From Parvularia atlantis (Eukaryota > Opisthokonta > Rotosphaerida), in contig CALSCO010001733.1 in NCBI GenBank assembly GCA_943704415.1, forward strand, positions 1-17,314: a stretch of DNA of 17,314 nt, written 5' to 3'. Shown piece after piece: positions 1 to 7,220 of this stretch; position 1 is the first letter of the stretch, and each line of letters starts with the position of its first letter. The notes under the pieces are model-generated. The model did not search any database, had not been told where the DNA came from, and was given only the letters and a program-made list of their open reading frames with translations. The position numbers were made by a program, and so were the translations under genes.

Positions 1-48
1 GCAGCAGCAGCTACCACCACCACAGCAACAGCTACCACCACCACAGCA

Positions 49-102
<54 letters not shown>

Positions 103-368
103 GGTCAAGCACCAGCTGACGCAGCCGCAGTCGTTTGCCTTTGCGCTACCACCGCCGCCGTCGCCCTTCCGCATGCCGCCAATGGCGTCGTCGCTCGTGA
201 ACGGGCTGCAGCACGGGGTGCGCTCGGTGTTGCGTCTGTTTGTGTGCCGTTCACGAGCGCCCATAGGCGTACCCGCAGTCGTCGTTGCCGACGCGCCAGC
301 CGCAGCCGCCCCAGCAGCAGCCGCAGCTCCAGACGCACCTGCATCTCCAGCAGCAGCAACACCACCAC

Positions 369-412
<44 letters not shown>

Positions 413-1419
413 CCAACAGCAGCAGCTGCAGCAGCCGACGTTGCTGGCCAACGGGCACGCGGCCGCACAGTCGCTAAAGAGCGAGCGGTACGACCTCGAC
501 GCGGGCGCGGCGCCGGCGCCAGGTGCGCGACGAGGCAGCATTGGTGCGCCGCCAGCGCGGAGCCGAGCACGGTCGGGCAGGTGCTTTCTGCCGCCACCGC
601 GTGGGTGTGCCCTGACAGCGCTGCGTGCGCCACACACAGTGACCCGGCTGCGCGGCCCGCAAACGGCAATACCAAGCGGCCCGCCGCCGCCGCCGCCACC
701 AGCGCGTCGAAGCGCAAGCTGCCGTCTGAGCATGGTCTCGCCGCTGAGCCTCATTCACGGGGCGCAGTGTCGAACGGAAAACGGCGGTCGGTTGGTGCGT
801 ACGAAGAGGACGAGGAGGAGGACGGTGACGACGGTGCGGACGTCGCCGAGGACGACGTCGACGGCGGACTCGCCTCCGACGACGACGACGACGACGACGA
901 CGAGGGCTCGGCCGGCGGCCGCGGTCCGCGGCGGATGAGCGCGTCGCAGCCGCAGCGCGAGCTGCTGACGGACGAGGAGAAGCGCATGAATCACATCATG
1001 TCGGAGAAGAAGCGCCGCAACAACATCCGCGAGGCGTTCAAGACCATGACCGACATCATTCCGTCACTCCGCGGCACCAACTTTAGCAAGGCCACGATCC
1101 TGAACAAGGGTGCGCGTGCACGTGCCTCGCGCTGTGCGGCTCACACGCGCAATGCGCAGCCAACGAGTACCTCGTTTTTGTGCGCGACCGCAACAGCCTG
1201 CTGATGAACGAGGTGCTGCGCCTGCGCAAGGAGCTGCAGAAAGCGTGCGTTGCGGCACGCGCGTGGCCTGCGCATACGGCGCGACGTGCGGGATTGACAT
1301 GGTGCAGCAGGGGCCTGCCCGCGCCGTCCGAGGACATGACCAAGTACAGCGCTGAGGTCGACCCGACCCAGTGGCTGGCCGACCCTGCGCGTGTGCACCT
1401 CGCGCGCGGGCGACGGTGA
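1..1419 (+). CDS. bHLH transcription factor with polyglutamine N-terminus, 5'-partial
   Basis: The protein is a probable nuclear, E-box-binding basic helix-loop-helix factor. The window opens inside the gene, in frame 2, in a Gln/Pro-rich stretch. My model joins exons 2-217, 267-580, 619 (or 640)-1109, 1160-1244 and 1308-1419, giving at least 405 aa. The order is polyQ, Pro-rich linker, second polyQ, Ala/Lys patch, acidic stretch with eight Asp, then bHLH (about 967-1240). The basic region reads RMNHIMSEKKRRNN and has the His-Glu-Arg spacing of CACGTG-type binders. Helix 2 is split by the intron 1110-1159; splicing restores ATILNKANEYLVFV followed by a short leucine-rich helix. Intron 1245-1307 is a multiple of three without a stop, so it is less certain, as is the acceptor of the third exon. 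The stop at 1417 is 60 bases before the next gene's start. Family assignment is firm; subfamily and target genes are not known. Confidence 0.88.
44..100 (+). repeat. CAG trinucleotide tract coding polyglutamine
   Basis: About 16 uninterrupted CAG units (53-100), preceded by CAG CAG CAA, encode glutamine in the bHLH protein. The near-pure repeat makes it a likely length-variable site. Confidence 0.95.
372..410 (+). repeat. Second CAG tract coding polyglutamine
   Basis: Thirteen CAG units flanked by CAA and CAC codons lie in the second exon of the bHLH gene. The glutamine frame here is frame 3, one base shifted from the first tract. That shift is what requires the intron 218-266 between them. 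Confidence 0.95.
878..901 (+). repeat. GAC tract coding polyaspartate
   Basis: Eight GAC codons give an Asp run in the acidic segment just before the bHLH domain. Acidic segments are common next to DNA-binding domains; its role here is not known. Confidence 0.9.
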
Positions 1420-1479
1420 CCGTGCCCGAATTCTGATTCCTTGCTTGTTGTTGTTGTCGACCGCTTCGCACACGACCAC

Positions 1480-3346
1480 ATGACCGCGCGCCCGTTCGAC
1501 ATCGTTGTGTTTGGCGCAAGCGGCTTCACAGGCGTGCGCGTGCTCGAGTACCTGGTGGCGGCGCAGCGCACGGGCCGCCGCGCCGAGCTCAAGGTGGCCG
1601 CGGCCGCGCGCTCGGAGGCCAAAGTGCGCGGTGCGTACCGTCCGTCGATTGCCGCTGCGCGCGATGCGCGCTCACGTCTGCCAGGCCTGCTGGAGCCGCG
1701 CCTGCGCGCGCAGGGCATCGACGCCGCGGTGGCGGCCGCCGTGCCGTTTGTGCCGGCGGACGTGTCCGATGTGCGCGGGCGCGCCGCACGACCATCGGGG
1801 CGCTGACAACGGCGAGCAGGAGGCGTCGATCCGCGCGATGTGCGCGCAGGCGCGTGTCGTCATCGGCTGCGTCGGACCTTTCCGCCTCTACGGCGAGGTG
1901 GTCGTGCGTGCGTGCGTCGAGAGCGCGACCGACTACGTCGACATCACAGGCGAGCCCTTTGTGCGCGCGCGGGCGCTGGGCTTGTGCGGCACGCGCTGAC
2001 ATTGCTCGGCAGTTCATCGACTCGATGCACGCCAAGTACCACGCCGCCGCCAAGGCCAAGGACGTGCTGATCGTGCCCTCGTGCGGCTTCGACAGCGTGC
2101 CGGCCGACCTCGGCGTCGTGTTTGCGACGCGTCAGTTTGCCCCGCCCGAGGTCGCCGCGACGGTCGAGTCGTTCTTCACGCTGTGCGCTACCGCGCGGCG
2201 GTGCACATGCCAGCCTGACGCGCAGCACCGCGCAGTATCCCAGGCCCGCACGGCGTGGGCGGCAACATCGGCACGTACGAGACCTTCCTGGAGTCGGTCA
2301 AGGGCACGCCCGAGCTGGACGTGCTTCGCAAGATGGTGCGCGCCGCACGCTGGTCGCACGCTCGCGTCCCCTCACTTGTCCCTTCTCCTGACCCACCCAC
2401 TGGCGGGCAGACGCCGCGGCCGCGCGTCACCACCGTCGGCCGCCCGCTCAAGCGCAAGCCGCGCCCGTACTTTGAGCCGCGGATTGGTCGCTGGGCGATG
2501 CTGTTCTTTGGCTCCGACGCGACCGTGGTGCGTGCGTGCGTGCCTGCGTGCGTGCGTGCGTGCTCCGGCTGGCATGTGTATAAGTCCACGCAGGTCCGCA
2601 ACAGCCAGAGCCACCTGGTCGAGCTCGCGGAGGATGCCGGTGAGCAGCCTGTGCAGGTCTTGTCAGGCGCCCGCCAAGCGCGCAACCACCAGCTGACGCG
2701 CGCGACGCGCACAGTACTCGGCCTACGTCAACATCGGCTCGTTCTGGACGATGATCACGGTCGTGGCCGTGCTCGCGGTCACGGTGCTGCTGGCGCGCGT
2801 CCCGGGCATGAAGGGCGCGATGAAGCGCGTGCGTTCGCGGGGCCGCGCGCTCTCGTCGTGTGCATACTCAGCCGGGCACGCAGTACCCCGAGCTGTTTAC
2901 GTTTGGCATCTTCCGCACGACGGGCCCGACCGAGCAGCAGATCGCGACGACGAGCTTCACCATGCAGTTTTACGCCAAGGTACGTGCATGGTGGCCCGAG
3001 AGGCGTGCGTTGACGCAGCCGCACTGCAGGGCTACAAGACCGCCCCGAGCTCGCCCGCGCAGAAGCCCGACATCGAAGTGGTCACGTGCGTCGCCGGCCC
3101 TGGTCTGCTTTTGCACCGTGGCTGCACCCGCCGTGCTAACTCACGCACGCACGCACAGAGCTCGGCTACGTCACGACGGTCATCTGCGTGTGCGAGGCCG
3201 CCTTCACGATCCTCGACGAGAAGCGCAAGCTGCCCCTGCGCGGCGTGCTCACGCCCGCGGCCGCCCTGCGCACGACGACCTACATCGACCGCCTCAACCG
3301 CGGCGGCGTGACCTTTGCGCTCGTCAGCAAGCAGTCGCTCGCGTGA
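1480..3346 (+). CDS. SCCPDH: SCCPDH-like oxidoreductase (saccharopine dehydrogenase-like)
   Basis: The product is a membrane-associated, saccharopine-dehydrogenase-like NAD(P)-binding protein whose substrate is not established in this family. Exons: 1480-1630, 1685-1770, 1820-1960, 2013-2182, 2236-2335, 2411-2527, 2594-2656, 2715-2828, 2884-2979, 3030-3102, 3159-3346. They join in frame to 432 aa, against about 429 for human SCCPDH. Residues 9-18 (VVFGASGFTG) are the Rossmann glycine motif. Other family blocks are GCVGPFRLYGE, CGFDSVPADLGV, FGSDATVV, FTFGIFRTTGPTEQQI and the C-terminal TYIDRLNRGGVTFAL. A hydrophobic segment at about 284-306 fits the family's lipid-droplet or membrane anchoring. 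All ten introns are 49-75 bases; three (1631-1684, 2336-2410, 2528-2593) are in frame without stops and were called from family alignment. The introns at 2657 and 3103 have unusual GTC donors. The start ATG is the first in frame and fits the family N-terminus. Confidence 0.95.
2528..2563 (+). repeat. GCGT tetranucleotide repeat at an intron 5' end
   Basis: A (GTGC)n-like repeat with one interruption forms the first half of SCCPDH intron 6. It creates several overlapping GTGCGT donor sequences four bases apart. Confidence 0.85.
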
Positions 3347-3367
3347 CGCGCAAGGCCGCATGCATGC

Positions 3368-3370
<3 letters not shown>

Positions 3371-3417
<47 letters not shown>
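3371..3417 (+). repeat. TG dinucleotide microsatellite
   Basis: About 23 TG units lie between the convergent ends of the SCCPDH-like gene (stop 3344-3346) and the GT61 gene (stop 3456-3458). This 109-base gap is the largest spacer between neighbouring genes before position 16124. Confidence 0.97.
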
Positions 3418-3419
<2 letters not shown>

Positions 3420-3434
3420 CGTTTGCGCGCAATG

Positions 3435-3446
3435 AAAAAAAAAAAA
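3435..3446. repeat. A12 / T12 homopolymer between convergent genes
   Basis: Twelve consecutive A on the + strand lie 9 bases beyond the GT61 stop, so they read as T12 after that gene on its own strand. This could aid 3'-end formation of either gene; no canonical AATAAA is seen in the gap. Confidence 0.7.
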
Positions 3447-3455
3447 GCATCCGAG

Positions 3456-5009
3456 TCACCCGGCCAGCTCCAGCCGAAGGATCCGCTCGACGTTGCCCAC
3501 GTTAACCTCGCCGCTCCCGGGCAGGGTCAGGAACCAGTGCCGCTGGTCGAGCATGTTGGCCATCTGCGCAAAGAGGAAAAACTCGACCTGCGGCGGCACA
3601 AACTCGACCAAGACCGTGCCCGGCCCGCAGTACATCAGGTTGTAGAACGCACCGCCGTGCGGGCCGATGAGCACGCGCGCGTCACGGAAAAACGCGCGCG
3701 TGGCCTCGACCGTCGGGTACTGGTCGGCCTCGAAGCTGACCACGTCAAAGCCCGGGGCGGCCGCGCGCACGGCGTTGAGCATGGCGGCCTCGTTGGCGAC
3801 GAGGCGCCCGTGGTTGTGCGTGCCCTTGTTGCGCTGCAGGTAGACGATCTTGCGCCGCGCGGCCGCAGGCACGCCCCGATCGACGCGCAGGATGCGCTGC
3901 ATCTCGCGCCAGAGGATCGGGTGCCACCCGGGCGCGTCGCAAAACGAGTAGTACAGGCGCGCCGAGGTGTGCGCGGGCCGGGTGATGCGGCTCTGCGCGA
4001 TGCCCAAGTAGCGCAGGAGCTCGTAGACCATCGGGTAAAAGCCGCACGCGGGCAGGACGAGCGTGATGGTGTCGTCTGACAGGAGCGGCAAGGCCTGGAC
4101 CATCTTGGGCAGGACGCCGTCGAAAAAGTGCTGAAACGAGCAGCCCTCGGGCACGTCGAACGACGCGAGCTTGTCGTGCTCGGGCCGCACGCCGGGCTCG
4201 AGCGGCGCGACGTTCTTGGGCGTGGTCATCCACCCGCATTCGTGCGGCTTGATTGTCACGTTGGCCAGGACTTCGACCGTGCCGTCCGTATGCGCGTGCT
4301 CGGCGTAGATGAACTCGCGCCCCGTCCGCCGCGCGCACAGCTCACGCAGGACCGCGTCGGTCCGCCCGCGCTCGCCCTCGCACAGCCGCGTGGTCTCGCC
4401 CAGCGTGCGCTGCGTGTACTGCTTGTGCTCGTACTCGCGCGCGTCGCCCTCGTCGATGAAGTGCGGCCATGACATCAGGAACGGCGGGTATGAGACGTGC
4501 ATGGCGAAGACGAACGTGTGCTCGGGGTACTGCGCCCGGCGCGCGCGCGGGCCCTCGGCGTAGTCGACGTGCACCACCCGCGGCGCCTCGCTCTCGAGCG
4601 GCACGAGCGCAAAGGCCCGCGCCAGCGGCTGCACGACGTCGCGGGGCCCGCGCACAAGCAGCCCGTCCGTCTCGAGCGGCTCGCCTGCCGACGCGCTCGT
4701 TGCGGCGGGTGCCCTTTTCGGCGGCGGCGGCGGCGGCGGCGGCTGGTTGGCGGCGGTGGGCAGCGGTGGCGACGTGCCGACGAGCGGCAGGAGCAGGAAG
4801 CGCGCGGCCGCGTCGAGGCGCTCCGACACGACGTCGTCACCGTGCGCGTGTGCTCGGCCCCGCCCGCCGTGTACGTGCGTGCCGTCTTGCCCGTCGCGCT
4901 GCCCACCGCCCGTGACGTGCCCGAGGTGCGTGAGCGTCACGAGCACGCTGGCCAGGGCCAGGGCGAGCAGCAGCACGAGCGCGCCGAGGACGATGGTGGC
5001 TCGCCGCAT
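3456..5009 (-). CDS. GT61-family (DUF563) glycosyltransferase, type II membrane protein, intronless
   Basis: This single uninterrupted frame of 517 aa begins MRRATIVLGAL. A hydrophobic signal-anchor spans about residues 6-28. A Pro-rich stem follows, including an eight-proline run coded by a GGC repeat at about 4720-4743, so the enzyme should face the Golgi/ER lumen. The catalytic half has the GT61/EOGT-type blocks in order: GCSFQHFFDGVLPKMVQ, TLVLPACGF, KIVYLQRNKGTHNHGR, then VLIGPHGGAFYNLMYCGPGT and VEFVPP. The His in PHGGAF is the family hallmark. GT61 enzymes transfer xylose, arabinose or GlcNAc; the donor and acceptor cannot be read from sequence. It is the only confidently called gene in the window without an intron. 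It converges on the SCCPDH-like gene and diverges from the CXC gene, whose ATG is 28 bases away. Confidence 0.92.
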   Translation of the reverse strand: MRRATIVLGALVLLLALALASVLVTLTHLGHVTGGGQRDGQDGTHVHGGRGRAHAHGDDVVSERLDAAARFLLLPLVGTSPPLPTAANQPPPPPPPPKRAPAATSASAGEPLETDGLLVRGPRDVVQPLARAFALVPLESEAPRVVHVDYAEGPRARRAQYPEHTFVFAMHVSYPPFLMSWPHFIDEGDAREYEHKQYTQRTLGETTRLCEGERGRTDAVLRELCARRTGREFIYAEHAHTDGTVEVLANVTIKPHECGWMTTPKNVAPLEPGVRPEHDKLASFDVPEGCSFQHFFDGVLPKMVQALPLLSDDTITLVLPACGFYPMVYELLRYLGIAQSRITRPAHTSARLYYSFCDAPGWHPILWREMQRILRVDRGVPAAARRKIVYLQRNKGTHNHGRLVANEAAMLNAVRAAAPGFDVVSFEADQYPTVEATRAFFRDARVLIGPHGGAFYNLMYCGPGTVLVEFVPPQVEFFLFAQMANMLDQRHWFLTLPGSGEVNVGNVERILRLELAG

Positions 5010-5037
5010 TTGTTGTTAAAGTGGCATCTGGTTGTAC
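5010..5037. promoter_or_regulatory. 28-base divergent gap between GT61 and CXC-protein start codons
   Basis: Only 28 bases separate the two start codons. The gap is locally less GC-rich (TTGTTGTTAAAG next to the GT61 ATG). No TATA box is visible. Either the two genes share a minimal bidirectional promoter, or promoter elements extend into the opposite coding regions. Confidence 0.45.
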
Positions 5038-6135
5038 ATGGTGTGCGGATGCAAGTCGGGCTGCACCACGAACCGGTGCTCGTGCCGGCACAAGGGCGAC
5101 GCGTGCGCGCCGGCGTGCACGTGCGTCGACTGCCGCAACCGCGCGGCGCCCGATGCGGCGTTGGCTGGGGCCGTCGCGACGACGCGCGAGGCGGCCGCGA
5201 GGCAGATGCGCCGCATGCGCTACGCGTACGACGAGCACGGGCGACTGCGGTGCGCCGCTGGGCACCACGACCACGCGCGTGTCGTGTGCTGACGGCCGTG
5301 CACCAGGGAGGTCGTGGTCGAGGCAGAGGACGAGCGGTCGATGGCACTGACGATGGCCGTGTCGGGCAGCGGTGAGCGTCTGAGGTTCGCATCGGGCGCG
5401 CGCGTGCGCGTGTGGATGACTGCTGACGCCGGCCGGCCGGTGCAGCGAGGCCATCGTGGGGCGGCTGCTGCAGATCCCGTCTGTGCTGCAGCTGACACAG
5501 GCGCCCAATGCGACGCTTTCGCGCGCGCTCACGACGTCGTTCATGCAGCAGTGGCTCGCCGACCTGAACGCGATGAACCTCAAGCACCTCTACGTGCGTT
5601 CTGTGCGCACGTACACGCCACCTGTGCCCGACCGTGCTGCGTGCAGACGGCCGACGCCAAGCTGGTGGTGCGCACGGGCGACGGCCGCGTCGTGGACGAG
5701 ATGAACGACGTCGGTGAGATCTGCCGTTTCTTCGCTGTGCGCGCGCGCACACAAGTAAGCATGCGCAGTGGCGCTGACGCGGGTGTGCCAGGCCGTCAAC
5801 ACAATCTTTGCGATCGAGCTCGACGCGCCGCAGGAGGAGCGGCTGGACGACGAGCAGTTTGTGATGACCGTGCTGGGCCGCGCCCACCTGCGCGTAAACG
5901 TGCGTGTGCGCGCCGATGGTGCAAGCGGCGCGGTGCGTCTGACGTAGCGCGCAAGCGGGCCGTAGCGCGGCCAGCTGCCTTGGCCACCGTCAGCGCCGTG
6001 CTCGCGTTCCTGCTCGAGGTAGCGGAGCAGTTTGAGCAGCGGCCGATCCAGGTCTGGCGGCGCGTGCAATGCCTCACGATCGGGCGTCGGAACGAACTCC
6101 TGCCGATCTTTGCCGAGGAGTTTGTCTTTGGCTGA
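5038..6135 (+). CDS. CXC/TCR-type cysteine-rich protein with uncharacterised C-terminal region
   Basis: From the ATG at 5038 the first exon encodes a nine-cysteine block (CGCKSGCTTNRCSC, then CAPACTCVDC). This resembles the CXC (tesmin/TSO1-like) zinc-binding motif, here a single copy. A stop at 5290 is bypassed by intron 5250-5306, which has a typical GTGCGC donor, CTGAC branch and CAG acceptor. Later exons: 5307 to about 5360, about 5446-5593, 5647-5736, 5792 to about 5903, about 5948-6135. With donors at 5361 and 5904 the frame closes at 267 aa, but those two introns are ambiguous. The C-terminal part carries readable blocks such as LVVRTGDGRVVDEMNDVGE, NTIFAIELDAP and QFVMTVLGRAHLRV, which I do not recognise. 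CXC proteins usually bind DNA; function here is unassigned. The first exon alone (84 aa) could be a separate small gene. Confidence 0.65.
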
Positions 6136-6229
6136 TGAGACTGCAGGGCGGGTTTGGGGATGCGCGGGTGTTGCGTGGCGGTGCGTGTGGACGGTGCGTG
6201 GGGTTGCGTGGGGTGTGGGCGCGGGAGAG

Positions 6230-7187
6230 CTAGCCAAGAGCGTGCGCGCTGCGCTTCAGCGCGGCACCAAGACAAAGGGGCGCGCCGGGAACGCGCTCGA
6301 TGGTCCAGAGGAGCGGTCGGTCGGTGCGGATGCGCACGTGCCAGTCGAGGACGCTGTTGGATGTGCTCAGGTGGTGGCCAAAGCCCCACAGCAGGTCATC
6401 TGCGGATGCCGATCAGTCGGACGCGCGGCTGTCGCAGCCTACGCACCGGAAAGGTTCCACTTCAGCCCCTCGGTCGTGATGCGCGTCGGGCCGGTCAGCG
6501 GCACCACGCCGCACGTCGGCCCTTCGAGCTCGCGTAGCACCTCGATCGTATGCTCGCCCTGCGCGCCAGGCGTCACACACACACACACACATACACACAC
6601 ACGCACACAAGCTCGAAGGCCGCACACACCGCCGGCAGCAGCATCGCCAGGCTGTCGTCTGACACGAGCACGACGCGCCGCCCCGAGTGCTCGTGCAGGA
6701 AATGCAACGCTTGCATAATGTGGTCAAGGCGCCCCGAGAGCGCGCCGAGCACGGCGACGACGGCGTCGGCCGGCAGCTGGCCCATGCACTTGGTCAGGTC
6801 GGTCGTGTCCTGCGACGCGTCGTGCGTGACGCGCACGCCCTGAGGGAGGGTCAGCTTTCTTGGTGACGCAACGCGACAAACGCACGTGCGCCTCGTAGAA
6901 CGCGCGCACGTCCGGCCGCAGCGAGTCGAGGTCGCCCGTGACGAAGCTCGGCAGGTAGCTGCGGCAGCACCGTGAGAGCCACGTCAGCTCGCCTCGCAAA
7001 CGCGGACGCACCGCGCGCGCTCGGCCGCGTCGGGCAGTGCGTCGTGCAGCCGGTTCGCGCCACCGTCGGCACACGCGCGCGTACCCGCCGCCTCCCACAG
7101 CGCGCGCCACCCGTGCACGAGCGGCTGGTTCACGAGCACGAGCGCGCGCTGACCGGGCGCGGCCGCGTCTCGCAGCACCGCCGCCAT
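6230..7187 (-). CDS. TPK1: Thiamine pyrophosphokinase
   Basis: The enzyme transfers a pyrophosphate from ATP to thiamine, making the cofactor thiamine diphosphate in the cytosol. Exons on the minus strand: 7187-7012, 6958-6886, 6839-6630, 6558-6447, 6399-6230. They join to 246 aa, against about 243 for human TPK1. Family motifs in order: [49 protein letters not shown], then in the C-terminal beta-sandwich [20 protein letters not shown] and RPLLWTIE. The Asp residues of GDLDS and QDTTD and the STSN thiamine-site motif are all present, so it should be active. Introns: 6959-7011, 6840-6885, 6559-6629 (containing a GT repeat) and 6400-6446. The ATG at 7187 lies 33 bases from the divergent dymeclin ATG. 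Confidence 0.97.
6574..6609 (+). repeat. CA microsatellite inside a TPK intron
   Basis: An imperfect CA repeat lies in TPK intron 6559-6629. On the gene's own strand it is a GT-rich tract between donor and branch region. It interrupts no coding sequence. Confidence 0.92.
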
Positions 7188-7220
7188 GCGCTGTCAGCGT
7201 ACTCGCTTTCGGCTCGACCG
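7188..7220. promoter_or_regulatory. 33-base divergent gap between TPK and dymeclin start codons
   Basis: The two ATGs are separated by 33 bases with no TATA box and no obvious symmetric motif. Both starts are supported: the TPK N-terminus has family length and dymeclin begins with a myristoylation-type MGGGAS. Confidence 0.45.

Noticed and set aside
173-1204. A single continuous + frame from 173 through the bHLH domain, implying no introns at 218-266 and 581-618
   Set aside because: It reads the second CAG tract as polyalanine and loses the Gln/Pro-rich context. Using the two introns restores glutamine coding and joins back in phase.
3315-4079. A + strand open frame containing a Val/Cys run from the TG repeat
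   Set aside because: Produced by translating the microsatellite and the antisense of GT61; no support.
4497-5375. A 292-codon + strand open frame opposite the GT61 gene
   Set aside because: Low-complexity Arg/Gly/Val content, no motif, and it overlaps the strongly supported GT61 stem and membrane anchor as well as the CXC gene.
5590-6237. Minus-strand open frame (about 215 codons) containing a plausible helix (DRPLLKLLRYLEQERE)
   Set aside because: The + strand in the same place gives intron-bounded exons continuous with the CXC gene. The minus frame starts in the TPK 3' flank and has Ala/Arg/Ser-rich filler. Not fully excluded for 5960-6140.
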